From contig CM060200.1 in the NCBI GenBank assembly GCA_030562195.1, forward strand, positions 40,521,084-40,585,083: a stretch of 64,000 bases of DNA, written 5' to 3'. Position 1 is the first letter of the stretch. Every line of letters begins with the position of its first letter. The translations under genes and the position numbers were made by a program. This DNA comes from Nipponacmea schrenckii. Taxonomy: Eukaryota > Mollusca > Gastropoda > Lottiidae. Shown here in pieces: positions 11,973-22,989 of this stretch. The notes below the pieces were generated by a model that was not told the origin of the DNA, ran no database searches, and was given only the letters and a program-made list of their open reading frames with translations.

Positions 11973-12008
11973 GACTTACCAGAATCCAATATATCACGAA
12001 ATTATCTT
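11973..12008 (+). CDS. FOCAD: Possible FOCAD 36-bp microexon
   Basis: A strong acceptor (ttttttctctgtcag) and a good donor (CTT|gtaaga) bracket 36 bp encoding DLPESNISRNYL with no stop. Phase is 0 on both sides, as needed between the exons ending at 11229 and starting at 14426. Vertebrate focadhesin has only a few extra residues here, so this may be an optional cassette exon or a chance pair of splice sites. Confidence 0.4.
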
Positions 12009-12279
12009 GTAAGACGCCATTTAATACTTCGCTTTCATTCAATTTGTGGCTAAAATCACTTTTCGTTTTAATGTAAATAGTTTTAATCTTATAACACAGA
12101 AATAATTATTTAAGTTACATTGCACTTTTTGTTGTATTAATTGAAAAATAAAATTACTTCATTGTGCAAGAAAATTTCTGGGAAAATAAATCTTTAAATT
12201 AGGAATTGAACACAGAAATTTTCAAAAATTTTCAAAGCATGTCAATCAACTTGTATCACTGCCCCTATGGTACTAGTCT

Positions 12280-12485
12280 GGGAGCCACGGTGGCTCAGTA
12301 AATTAACCTGAAGGTCCAAGGTTCAATACCCGTAAAGCTTGAGATGAACTTTTGGATTTTTCACCCCAGTCTCTTCTTGTCAGTGATACAGTTAGGTGAG
12401 ACTGGAAAATTGTCTAGTCGTTCCGATGGGACAATAAACCAAGGCCACATATGCTTTAGGCTTAGTACAATAAAGCTACAGCCAC
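12280..12485 (+). mobile_element. SINE-A, 5' two thirds
   Basis: gggagccacggtggctcagt, ggttcaatacccgtaaagc, cttcttgtcagtgatacag, ctagtcgttccgatgggaca and ataaaccaaggcc in order. Confidence 0.85.
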
Positions 12486-12803
12486 CTTCCTGGTAAAGTT
12501 TACTTTCTCAACCTAATTGTCTGGCGGGTTGTTCTGGTGTTTAGAATTGTCTGCTCGACATCCCTGATAGATTTATCTCTGTATATAAATCTTTATAATG
12601 GTCATTGAAAGCTGTTTGACTCCTTCACGTTAATGAAAGGTTGGGTCATTGACTGTTGATCAAAGTCGAATGTAATTTAGAACAAATGTATTAGTCTGTA
12701 AGTTAAATTCTAGAGACAGACGTATATAATTATAATTAAGTAACTAAGTAACCAGGTTGCCATCAATACTTGGTAATATAAAACACTTTTAAAATTCTTT
12801 TTA

Positions 12804-13227
12804 CTGTAAGGCTACAAATTATTGCGAGATAGAATGCGTTAAATGCGACCTATCTGCGATCGCATTAATTTGTATACGCATTTTTAAATACATATTCCCA
12901 AGTGAATTTTATGGAGTTCAATATGACTGACATTAGTGAACATCTATATATAGGTTAAGTATTTAAATTGATACCGGGTGGGATTAAGTAATTAGGTAAT
13001 TATAAATAAAACTGATTAGTAATCAATGACGTTAAAAAAACAAAAGATTTTCACACTTGAAATCTTGATCATTGTTCAAGTCTTCATTCATTAATCACAT
13101 TAGAATTTTGATGATATTAAAAAATGCGACACCTATCGCGGATCGCATTAATTTAATGTACTCGCATTTTAGTCTCTATACCCCATGTCGCATTAATTTG
13201 TTTACGCATTAATTTCTAGCCTTATAG
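12804..13227. mobile_element. TA-flanked TIR element (MITE candidate, 424 bp)
   Basis: Left end ctgtaaggctacaaatta and right end (reverse complement) ctataaggctagaaatta match at 16 of 18 positions, each bounded by TA (12802-12803, 13228-13229). Subterminal regions on both sides carry gcgatcgcattaattt-type motifs in inverted arrangement. No coding capacity. A TA target suggests a Tc1/mariner-related family (inference). Confidence 0.65.
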
Positions 13228-13249
13228 TAATCCATGTTCAGTTCATGAT

Positions 13250-14230
13250 CTAGTATGTGATATCAGCATCCACTGGAAGCGAACGTCAACTTGTCATCTA
13301 CCAACAACTACCTAGTCTGTGATATCAGCATCTGCTGGAAGCGAATGTTAACTTGCCATCTACCAACAACTACCTAGTTTGTGATATCAGCATCGGCTGG
13401 AAGCGAACGTTAACTTGCTATCTACCAACAACTACCTAGTTTGTGATATCAGCATCTGCTGGAAGCAAACGTTAACTTGCTATCTACCAACAACTACCTA
13501 GTTTGTGATATCAGCATCCGCTGGAAGCGAACGTTAACTTGCCATCTACCAACAACTACCTAGTTTGTAATATCAGCATCCGCTGGAAGCGAACGTTAAC
13601 TTGTCATCTACCAACAACTACCTAGTTTGTTATATCAGCATCCGCTGGAAGCTAACGTTAACTTGCCATCTACCAACAACTACGTAGTTTGTGATATCAG
13701 CATCCGCTGGAAGCTAACGTTAACTTGCCATCTACCAACAACTACGTAGTTTGTGATATCAGCATCCGCTGGAAGCTAACGTTAACTTGCCATCTACCAA
13801 CAACTACCTTGTTTGTGATATCAACTTCCGCTGGAAGCAAACATTAACTTGTCATCTACCAACAACTACCTAGTTTGTGTTATCAGAATCCACTGGAAGC
13901 AAATGTCAACTTGCCATCTACCAACAACTACCTAGTTTGTGATATCAGTTAGCTGGAAGCGAACATTAACTTGTCATCTACCAACAACTACCTAGTCTGT
14001 GATATCAGTTAGCTGGAAGCAAAAGTTAACTTGTCATCTACCAACAACTACCTAGTTTGTGATATCAGCATCCACTGGAAGCAAATGTCAACTTGCCATC
14101 TACCAACAACTACCTAGTCTGTGATATCAGTTAGCTGGAAGAGAACGTTAACTTGTCATCTACCAACAACTACCTTGTTTGTGATATCATTCCGCTGGAA
14201 GCGAACATTAACATGTCATCTACCAACCAA
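13250..14230 (+). repeat. 62-bp tandem repeat, about 16 copies
   Basis: Units of cctagtttgtgatatcagca followed by tccgctggaagcgaacgtta and acttgccatctaccaacaac. Three units carry the shorter variant cagttagctgg. The family recurs at 48400-48535 in another FOCAD intron. Confidence 0.95.
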
Positions 14231-14425
14231 CCAATGGCAAATGATAAACAATTGAAAATCTAGTTACAATGATTCTTTCTGTTGTAAGAATCGTAAGCCT
14301 TGGGAGAAAATGTGAGTGGGCGAAAATCTAAAGCCTATTGTCTAATCCTTTTCATATTTATTTGAAAAAATATATAACAGAATCATAGCTATAAGCAACT
14401 AAAATCTAGTTTATTTTAATTCCAG

Positions 14426-14635
14426 ATAAAAACGCCTGAAAATCTGGGTTTCAGTCTCGAATTCCTGACTCAAACAGTGCAGAAAATCCATCCTAGTATT
14501 GGAAAAGTCAGACAGGAAGTTCCTTGTGCTTTATTAGTTCTAGGTTTAACTGTTATTAAACCGTGCTTGAAGAAAAGCGTACATGTTAATACATTGTTAC
14601 GTGGTCTTGTACAAATGCTGGAAGGCTGCCAAACG
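14426..14635 (+). CDS. FOCAD: FOCAD exon 2 of window
   Basis: Acceptor ttaattccag, donor gt at 14636; 70 codons, phase 0 to 0. Encodes a helical stretch including CALLVLGLTVIKPCLKKS, in the DUF3730 half. It aligns with the vertebrate block that follows VPCLQ. A shadow frame is open on the other strand and is not a gene. Confidence 0.9.
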
Positions 14636-14870
14636 GTAAAGAAATAACAATATCTCATACGTCTGGGCAAAAGGTTTTTCGGTTAAAATGTTTTTTTTTT
14701 ATCTACGATTAATATTGCAGGAATAAAGTTTCTGCTGAAAATTGAATGATATAAATTGATGCTATTAGTTTCTCCAATACACATATAAATATTTGAGAAA
14801 AACTTCTTGTTTTTACAATCTCTTTAAGTCTGTACCTTGACCTGCCGTCTAGTTGAGTCAAATTATTCTG

Positions 14871-15240
14871 TGGAGCCGCGGTGGCTCAGTGGGTTAGACG
14901 CTTGCTCCCTAACCTGAAGGTCCAGGGTTCAATCCCGGCAAAGGTCGAGATGAACTTTCGGATTTTTCAGCCTTTTTCCCCTTGTCAGTGATGCAGGTCG
15001 TAGGGACTGACATGAAAAAAGCGTCTAGTCGTTCGGGTGGGATAATAAACCGAGGCCCCGTGTGCTACAGGCTGTGCATGTTAAAGATCCCTAGACAGTT
15101 GGAAATCGCAAAAAGAGTAGGCTAATGCCACTGTCCTGGCAAAATTTCCCTCATTGCACACTGCACATTGCCCGTTTTCATTAGCCCATAAGGTGCAGAA
15201 GAGTAGGACGTAAAACTCCATTCATTTCATTTCATTTTGT
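14871..15240 (+). mobile_element. SINE-A, full-length copy with target-site duplication
   Basis: The tRNA-derived head has box A tggctcagtgggttagacg and box B gggttcaatcccgg. The body follows (cccttgtcagtgatgcagg, aataaaccgaggccccgtgt, gctactg-type 3' half with ctgtcctggcaaaatttccc, gcccataaggtgcagaagag). The tail is cattcatttcatttcatttt. The 12-bp target aattattctgtg is duplicated at 14861-14872 and 15241-15252. This copy defines the family; SINE-A is my label. Confidence 0.95.
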
Positions 15241-15260
15241 AATTATTCTGTGTATTTCAG

Positions 15261-15348
15261 ATTGACTATGTAGAGAATATAATTCTTCTGATATCAGACC
15301 TGTTAATGGTGGTAGATTACGAAGTATCACAGTCCATTTTGCGTATTT
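15261..15348 (+). CDS. FOCAD: FOCAD exon 3 of window
   Basis: Acceptor tgtgtatttcag, donor gtaagt at 15349; phase 0 to 1 (29 codons plus one base). Encodes IDYVENIILLISDLLMVVDY and following residues. A full-length SINE-A copy with its target-site duplication ends about 20 bp before this exon, so the acceptor is separated from the insertion only by the duplicated target sequence and a few bases. Confidence 0.88.
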
Positions 15349-15689
15349 GTAAGTTTATTTTCTTTCGTTGATTGATCTCCCTTTTTAGTTTTTGAAAGAT
15401 TTCAGCTGAAATTGTAAGTATCAAAATCATGAATTAAACTATGCATTCCCTCCAAATTCCCCCCCCCCCCCTCTCCTCTCCCAAATTGGTGGTTACTTGG
15501 ATGTTGTCCAAACAAAAACAATGACACCATCTAAAATTATGTTAAACAGTGAAACTTTATTAAGAAAAGTAACTTAAATATAAATGTAAGAATTAAACGT
15601 TAAACTTTGTCATTTATTTTCAGTTTGACATGTGACATGTGAGATTATGACATGGTCAAAACAGAACAAAGACACAAAACCTGTCATTG

Positions 15690-16200
15690 AAATTAATTGA
15701 ATTATCTTAGATCAATTAGAACAAACCACCCTATCTCTCTGACCTCGTCTCTGTCTCTCAACCGAGGAGATGTACTCGTCTCTCCATGGAAGTCCGCCTT
15801 GAACCCCGGGGGTACAATGTCGACTTCTATGGGAGACGAGCCTTCTCGGTTGCTGCACCATCACTCTGGAACTCTATCCCTAACACTATCCGTGAAGCAC
15901 CATCTCTAGCATCATTCCAAGCACAACTAAAAACCTATCTTTTTCGCAAAGCCTACCAAATTTCATGATTATATAATATTATGATATGAAATGATCGAAT
16001 TGTTTGTACCGGCATTTACAATATATTAAAAATGCATGTATTGTAATGTATGTAATGTAATATATGTAATGTATGTCATATAAGTAATGTAAGTAATGTA
16101 TGCATTGTATGTCATGTACGTAACCTGTACAGCCTGTTGAGATCACGTATGGATGGAATAGGCTTAAAACAATACATATTATTATTATTATTATTATTAA
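15690..16200 (+). mobile_element. Decayed LINE 3' end (reverse-transcriptase ORF C-terminus)
   Basis: 15786-15968 encodes YGRRAFSVAAPSLWNSIPNT then APSLASFQAQLKTYLFRKAY, the characteristic end of CR1/L2/Jockey-type non-LTR retrotransposon ORF2. The upstream part (15697 onward) is in another frame, so the copy is frameshifted. It is followed by a tgtaatgta-rich tract and an (att)n tail at 16170-16199. A 5'-truncated remnant; no catalytic domain is present. Confidence 0.8.
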
Positions 16201-16269
16201 AAACTTATCAGTTATTCGGTTTGTCACATTGATCAATTGTATTTACACACCAAAAATACTAATAAGACT

Positions 16270-16745
16270 GAGGTTAAAGGGGCCCAGGCTTTATTTGTTT
16301 CGGACAATCGTCCAACAGCCTCAAACACATGAAATCTTTTGGTTAGCTAATCAGAAATAGTCTACAGTGCTTACCTTTGAAATTTGAGCCTTCAAATCCA
16401 TGTGTATCCATAATTATCCGTGTTTGAATAATCATAATGACGAACATCCCGCCATATTGGAAAATGGTACGTCTTGATAATCAAAGAGTTGTCCTTCCCG
16501 TCGTGCAATAGCGGTCATCTATATAAATAGACTACAACGCATTTTCAATTGTAGACTTTGTCAACAGGACACACAATTTTCAGACTGACTGGAGACCAGC
16601 CGCGTACAGCATGGAAAAAAATGAAAAGTGAAATTGTTTGTTTGAGGTATATTTCAAGGTATTTTGTGATTTTCTCAGAGCTTGAATATTTCTGAGGACT
16701 GTTTAAATGTAACAAAGGCCCAAAACGACCCCTTAAAATCAAGCC
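16270..16745. repeat. Dispersed repeat with partly inverted ends
   Basis: Contains gctaatcagaaatag and caaatccatgtgtat, shared with 11400-11560. The ends (gttaaaggggcccaggcttt; aggcccaaaacgacccctta) are partly complementary. May be an old TIR element. Confidence 0.35.
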
Positions 16746-16773
16746 TGAGGTTAATTTTACAGTATATTTTCAG

Positions 16774-16958
16774 GTAAGATTGTGCTAGAAAGATGTCAGA
16801 CCACCAACCCATTGACTAATTCAGTATTACTGTTACCACTTCTACAATTATTATCAATTCCCACAGAGCAGCCTGCATCCCAACAAATCAAATCCTTAAC
16901 ATCTCACATCATATCACTGGTTGAACAATCTGTTGGCAATTCCAAGACACTTGAGAAG
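16774..16958 (+). CDS. FOCAD: FOCAD exon 4 of window
   Basis: Acceptor tatattttcag, donor gtaaaa at 16959; phase 1 to 0. With the carried base it reads CKIVLERCQ and continues LLPLLQLLSIPTEQPASQQI. PASQQ is also present in the vertebrate protein at this point. Ends SKTLEK. Confidence 0.9.
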
Positions 16959-17055
16959 GTAAAATTTGAGACTCAACTTTCCTTTGACTATTAAATTTTA
17001 CTTCTTATTATGTTAAAAAAAATTTTCCAAAAAAATTAATTTTCTAGAAATTGAA

Positions 17056-17185
17056 GCAGCCGCAATGGTTTGGTGAGTTAGACGCTTGCTCACTAACCTG
17101 AGGGTTCAGAGTTTAATCCCAGCAGAGGACAAGAGGAACTTTCGGATTTTCATTCCTTTTTTCTCCTTGTCATTGATACTAAATA
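17056..17185 (+). mobile_element. SINE-A 5' head fragment
   Basis: gagttagacgcttgctcact, aacctgagggttcag, aactttcggattttcattcc and ctccttgtcattgatac. Truncated at the centre, where a MITE begins. Confidence 0.8.
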
Positions 17186-17190
17186 CCTTA

Positions 17191-17354
17191 GGGCCTATTC
17201 TGGAAAACTTAACCAAGATGATTTTAGTGTTCCAGTCATCTGATTGGTCAATCACTAAAATTGATTTTAAATTGAGTTTTTTTTATCCAATCAGATTACT
17301 GTTTTTCTTACAATCTGGATTTTATTTTATGCCAAATTTACTGAATAAGGCCCC
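17191..17354. mobile_element. MITE candidate of the ggggccttat family (164 bp)
   Basis: Left end gggcctattctgg and right end gaataaggcccc are inverted repeats with one change. The interior has gtgttccagtcatctgattg, gtcaatcactaaaattgatt and tatccaatcagattactgtt. The right end is 38 bp upstream of the FOCAD exon at 17393. Confidence 0.65.
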
Positions 17355-17392
17355 TGATTTGGATAAATATTCAATTAAACTTTTGTCCACAG

Positions 17393-17650
17393 AAATCTTC
17401 TCCAGCCTACTTCACAGATGATGGCCACGAAACCCAGATTTTTGCCAATTTACTGGATGACTTTCATCGCGACCCTGAAAGAGCCAGAAAATGGCTTCAG
17501 AATATTCTGAATTCCATCAACAGTTTCCAGACCATTTCTATGACAATGACCAATATGGTGGCAGCACTGTTTGTTTCTGTCAGTGATTATAATTTGAAGA
17601 AATTGACGCTAGAACTACTTGTGGAGATTGCTAAAGCCGATAATTCTCAG
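17393..17650 (+). CDS. FOCAD: FOCAD exon 5 of window
   Basis: Acceptor ttttgtccacag, donor gtaatt at 17651; 86 codons, phase 0 to 0. Includes KWLQNILNSIN and TLELLVEIAKADNSQ, matching the vertebrate segment ending TTELAQADSSQ. The next vertebrate segment (about 35 residues, beginning VPNLIPV) has no counterpart before the next exon. A MITE-like element ends 38 bp upstream of this exon. Confidence 0.92.
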
Positions 17651-17729
17651 GTAATTTATGATGGTTCCTGATATTTTACTGTATGTAATCTTTAAACAAC
17701 GTTTAGAAGTAGGTAGAACATTAAATAAA

Positions 17730-19700
17730 GAAAACCACTATTATAGATATACTACTTCTCTTTAATTTATACCAATGTTTCAATTTACATACAGCAATCT
17801 TTATCAAGTTATACAATAATAGATATAGTAACTTTAGATAAATAAGACTACTATTATAGATATACTACTTCTCTTTAATTTAAGCAACGTTTCAATTAAC
17901 ATACAGCAATCTTTATCAAGTTAAAACAATAATAGATATAGTAACTTTAGATAAATAAAACCACTATTATAGATATACTACTTCTCTTTAATTTAACCAA
18001 CGTTTCAATTCACATACAGCAATCTTTATCAAGTTATACAATAATAGATATAGTAACTTTAGATAAATAAAACCACTATTATAGATATACTACTTCTCTT
18101 TAATTTAACAACGTTTCAATTCACATACAGCAATCTTTATCAAGTTAAAACAATAATAGATATAATAACTTTAGATAAATAAGACCACTATTATAGATAT
18201 ACTACTTCTCTTTAATTTAACCAACGTTTCAATTCACATACAGGAATCTTTATCAAGTTAAAACAATAATAGATATAGTAACTTTAGATAAATAAACCCA
18301 CTATTATAGATATACTACTTCTCTTTAATTTAACCAACGTTTCAATTCACATACAGCAATCTTTATCAAGTAATACAATAATAGATATAGTAACTTTAGA
18401 TAAATAAGACCACTATTATAGATATACTACTTCTCTTTAATTTAACCAACGTTTCAATTCACATACAGGAAAACTTTATCAAGTAATACAATAATAGATA
18501 TAGTAACTTTAGATAAATAAGACCACTATTATAGATATACTACTTCTCTTTAATTTAACCCAAGTTTCAATTCACAACAGGAATCTTTATCAAGTAAAAC
18601 AATAATAGATATAGTAACTTTAGATAAATAAACCACTATTATAGATATACTACTTCCCCTTTTTTAAATTTTAAACCCAAAGTTTCAATTCACATACAGG
18701 AATCTTTATCAAGTAAAACAATAATAGATATAGTAACTTTAGATAAATAAGACCACTATTATAGATATACTACTTCTCTTTAATTTAACCAACGTTTCAA
18801 TTCACATACAGGAATCTTTATCAAGTAATACAATAATAGATATAGTAACTTTAGATAAATAAGACCACTATTATAGATATACTACTTCTCTTTAATTTAA
18901 CCCAAGTTTCAATTCACATACAGGAATCTTTATCAAGTTAAAACAATAATAGATATAGTAACTTTAGATAAATAAGACCACTATTATAGATATACTACTT
19001 CTCTTTAATTTAACAACATTTCAATTCACATACAGGAAATCTTTATCAAGTTATACAATAATAGATATAGTAACTTTAGATAAATAAGACCACTATTATA
19101 GATATACTACTTCTCTTTAATTTAAGCAAGTTTCAATTACAACAGGAATCTTTATCAAGTAAAACAATAATAGATATAGTAACTTTAGATAAATAAAACC
19201 ACTATTATAGATATACTACTTCTCTTTAATTTAACCAACGTTTCAATTCACATACAGCAATCTTTATCAAGTTAAAACAATAATAGATATATAACTTTAG
19301 ATAAATAAGACCACTATTATAGATATATATTTCTTTGATTAACCAATTTTAATTCACATCAGCAATCTTTATCATGTATACAATAATAGATATATAACTT
19401 TAGATAAATAAGACCACTATATAGATATACTACTTCTCTTTAAATTTTAACAAGTTTCAAATTTACATACAGGAATCTTTATCAAGTTATACAATAATAG
19501 ATATAGTAACTTTAGATAAATAAGACCACTATTATAGATATACACTTTTTTAATTTAACAACATTTCAACACATACAATCTTTATCAAGTTATAACAATA
19601 ATAAATATGTACATTTAGATAAATAAGCCACTATTATAGATATACTACTCTTTTAATTTAACAAGTTTCAATTACATACAGAATCTTTTTCAAGAATACA
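17730..19700 (+). repeat. 113-bp satellite array
   Basis: About 17 units of 113 bp: ccactattatagatatacta, cttctctttaatttaaccaa, cgtttcaattcacatacagg, aatctttatcaagtta and aatagatatagtaacttta. Identity is high until about 19.3 kb, then indels rise quickly. Starts about 80 bp after the exon ending at 17650. Confidence 0.95.
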
Positions 19701-20285
19701 ATAATAAAAATAAATTTGATAATAAGACCCATTAAGAATTTTTTTTAATTTAACCCAACGTTTCAAATTTACATACAAATTTTTCGTTATTATGTATAGA
19801 ACTTTAGAAAAAAAGACACTTTAAGATATAACTTTCTTTTAATTTAACAAGTTTAATTCACATAAGGAACTTTATCAAGATACTAATAAAAATAAATACC
19901 CTGGAGACAATGATTTCTTATTAAAAGTTTTCCTACTAACTTAATACAAAAATAAATTTTTTTCTTAATTTATAAATCTACTTCTCTTAATTTATCAATT
20001 TAAATTAAATAAGCAACTTTCAACTTAAAATAGACGTTTTTAATTTAAAATTACTTAGTTTTAATAAATTATTTTTAAGGCAGACCAAATTTTATCAAAT
20101 AAAAAAACCAAGAAATTTATAAAAAAAAATTTTTTTTCCCCCTTCAAAAATTTTTTTTTATTGTTAAATTTTTTTTTTTTTTGAAAATTTCCCGTTTTAT
20201 TTTTTAATTGGAAAATTTTTTTGGGGGAAATTTTTTTAAGGGGTTTTCCTTTTGGGCAATTTTAAAAATTTTTTCAAAAAAATAA
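19700..20285 (+). repeat. Decayed end of 113-bp array, low-complexity homopolymer tract
   Basis: Satellite motifs become unrecognisable and give way to long A and T runs with ccccc, ggggg and mixed blocks (20120-20280). This looks more like poorly resolved consensus at an assembly join than natural decay (inference). Confidence 0.6.
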
Positions 20286-21250
20286 ACAAAAATCTTTCTA
20301 TAATCTAATAAATCTATAAAACTAAGTAATAATTCATTGAACTAAATAATCACCCCACTTAAAAGCGTTTTTGAATAATTACTTAGTTTAATAGATATAT
20401 CATGTTATATAGAGATTCTATTCTTTAGTCATGACACCTAGTAAGTCTAACTGATGAATATATACTCTTATTGACCAAGTTTAAGTTAGAAGTCTTTTTC
20501 AATAATAACTTAGTTTAATAGATATATTATGTAATATAGAGATTCTATTCGTTAGTCATGATACCAGGTAAGTCTAACTGATGAATATATACTCTTATTG
20601 ACCAAGTTTAAGTTAGAAGTGTTTTTCAATAATTACTTAGTTTAATAGATATATCATGTTATATAGAGATTCTATTCTTTAGTCATGACACCTAGTAAGT
20701 CTAACTGATGAATATATACTCTTATTGACCAAGTTTAAGTTAGAAGTGTTTTTCAATAATTACTTAGTTTAATAGATATATCATGTTATATAGAGATTCT
20801 ATTCTTTAGTCATGACACCTAGTAAGTCTAACTGATGAATATATACTCTTATTGACCAAGTTTAAGTTAGAAGTGTTTTTCAATAATAACTTAGTTTAAT
20901 AGATATATCATGTTATATAGAGATTCTATTCTTTAGTCATGATACCTGGTAAGTCTAACTGATGAATATATACTCTTATTGACCAAGTTTAAGTTAGAAG
21001 TGTTTTTCAATAATTACTTAGTTTAATAGATATATCATGTTATATAGAGATTCTATTCTTTAGTCATGACACCTGGTAAGTCTAACTGATGAATATATAT
21101 ACTCTTATTGACCAAGTTTAAGTTAGAAGTGTTTTCAATAATTACTTAGTTTAATAGATATATCATGTTATATAGAGATTCTATTCTTTAGTCATGACAC
21201 CTGGTAAGTCTAACTGATGAATATATACTCTTATTGACCAAGTTTAAGAC
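20285..21250 (+). repeat. 127-bp satellite array
   Basis: About 7.5 units: acttagtttaatagatatat, catgttatatagagattcta, agtcatgacacctggtaagt, ctaactgatgaatatatact and cttattgaccaagtttaagt. Successive spacings measured at 127 bp. Related single copies at 11640-11700 and, as an inverted pair, at 57020-57335. Confidence 0.95.
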
Positions 21251-21299
21251 AAATGTAAACATATAGCCCTGAATTCGAAAATTACCTGATGCAGATTGC

Positions 21300-21420
21300 T
21301 TTAACTGGTGAAAATTGCTTTAACTGGTGAAGATTGTGTTATCTGGTGAAGATTGTGTTATCTGGTGAAGATTGTGTTATCTGGTGAAGATTGTGTTATC
21401 TGGTGAAGATTGTGTATCTG
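21300..21420 (+). repeat. About 19-bp minisatellite
   Basis: Six units of tggtgaagattgtgttatc, the first two reading attgctttaac. Confidence 0.9.
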
Positions 21421-21498
21421 AAACGCATGTTGGTGGCGTCCAGTCCACTTTATCACAGTCTACTACCCCCTCTGATAAATGTTTCTGTTTTATTTTAG

Positions 21499-21704
21499 GT
21501 TTGTATCGGGCCGATTTTGAAGACTATTCAGATGTTTAGTACGTGTATAAAACTACAACCATTGGCTATCAGATTGCTGGTACATTTATGGCAGATACAA
21601 GATCGTTGCTACCCTCATTTGATAAAACTGGTCACAGAGCCATCGTCTAATAACAACGTCATTATAGCCCAGGCCCTAGCCATTAAGGAAATTTGCCATC
21701 TCCG
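21499..21704 (+). CDS. FOCAD: FOCAD exon 6 of window
   Basis: Acceptor gttttattttag, donor gtaagg at 21705; phase 0 to 2. Starts VCIGPILKTIQMF and includes IRLLVHLWQIQDRCYPHLIK, matching vertebrate VCIGQILRIIQLLG and LRLLTSLWEKQDRVYPEL. It lies just after two satellite arrays that occupy nearly all of the preceding 3.8-kb intron. Confidence 0.95.
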
Positions 21705-21829
21705 GTAAGGAATGTAATTATTTCAGATAACATTTTCATTTTTTTTTTCTGATAATTGTCATCTTCACTGAAATCTAGCACATTTTGTATGTTTTGTTGA
21801 CGTAAGATATATATGTTTGTGAATGTGCG

Positions 21830-21965
21830 GGACTAACTGGAATCAGAAATATACTGGAGCGAGACACTGAGTGTAAACCTCACTTGGTAGCGTGGCTGCT
21901 GCCATGTAAACATCATCTGACTTTCACACTCCAGTTGAGATTAGAACTCATGTTCCACATTTTCA
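21830..21965 (-). repeat. SINE-B related fragment
   Basis: Reverse complement contains gagttctaatctcaa and gtgtgaaagtcagatgatg, matching 7911-7945 of the SINE-B candidate. Confidence 0.5.
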
Positions 21966-22029
21966 ACGTGATCACTTAATAAATAGTTTTCCTCTGTGAT
22001 AGGTTATTATTATCCTTCATACAGACTAC

Positions 22030-22305
22030 TCTTCTATTGCCCACCCACCTACCCATCTAAACACCCACCTACCCATCTAAACACCCACCTACCCATCTAC
22101 CCACCTAAACACCCACCTACCCACCTAAACACCCAACTACCCATCTCAACACCCACCTACCCACCTAAACACCCAACTACCCATCTAAAAACCCACCTAC
22201 CCATCTAAACACCCACCTACCCACCTAAACACCCACCTACCCATCTAAACACCCACCTACCCATCTAAACACCCACCTACCCATCTAAACACCCACCTAC
22301 CCATC
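22030..22305 (+). repeat. 20-bp C-rich minisatellite
   Basis: Units of acacccacctacccatctaa with variants. The minus strand carries regular GGG runs, giving G-quadruplex potential. The plus-strand frame reads as Thr/His/Pro repeats and is not a gene. Confidence 0.95.
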
Positions 22306-22722
22306 AACACTTTACTTAAGAAATCTTGTGCAGGCGGATTGTTATGTGTTCAATAAAAAATAGTTCATTTATTTTTCTATTTATTCATTTATCACTAAGG
22401 TTTATACAAATAAAATTGAAGTTTTACATCTTATTATTTGTCCTATATCTCAGCTACAAAAATAAACATTTCAAACTTCATTTAGCTCTTATTTTGTTAC
22501 TGGGGATGGATCAATTTACATTTTCTAATGTTCAATCAGACTTCAGTGGTTCCAGCAATTTAAAAAGGAATAAGTATTTGATATTTATTGTGAAGGTGTA
22601 GCAAACCTATAGATATAGAATATTCTGGTTTTTTTCTTGTTTGTTATAAAAATGATGGAAAATTGCTGGAAGTTTTTGAACAAATTAGTACTATTTTTGA
22701 ACAACTAATTTTTTCTCTTCAG

Positions 22723-22849
22723 ACCTGAACAACATGGTGAAGATCTGCTGGCACCAGTTTCTGATATTCTCAATAAATGTTCTGATGTTACCATGGTAGC
22801 TGCTGCAGCCCTGGCACTGGAGGCGTTATATATGCTTTGTGAAGCCGAG
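22723..22849 (+). CDS. FOCAD: FOCAD exon 7 of window
   Basis: Acceptor ttttctcttcag, donor gttggt at 22850; phase 2 to 0. Reads RPEQHGEDLLAPVSDILNKC and ends EALYMLCEAE, matching vertebrate RPYQHGADMLAAISQVLNEC and LCQAE. Confidence 0.95.
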
Positions 22850-22989
22850 GTTGGTGAAGTCAGAATTTTATATTATTTAAAAATTGTGAAAATAATCTCT
22901 TTGAAAAGTTGACATGAAAATGATATATTATTTATATTTGTTTGGCTAAGGAATTTCTGTGTCCACCTACATTACATACTTGGAAGGCT

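Noticed and set aside
8391..14230. CRISPR-like regular repeats
   Set aside because: The repeats are contiguous with no unique spacers, lie in introns of animal genes, and have no cas genes nearby.
14871..14945. Stand-alone tRNA gene
   Set aside because: Box A and box B are present, but this is the head of a SINE with a target-site duplication around the whole 370-bp unit.
15697..15968. Active retrotransposon gene
   Set aside because: Only the last part of a LINE reverse-transcriptase ORF remains, split over two frames; no catalytic motif.
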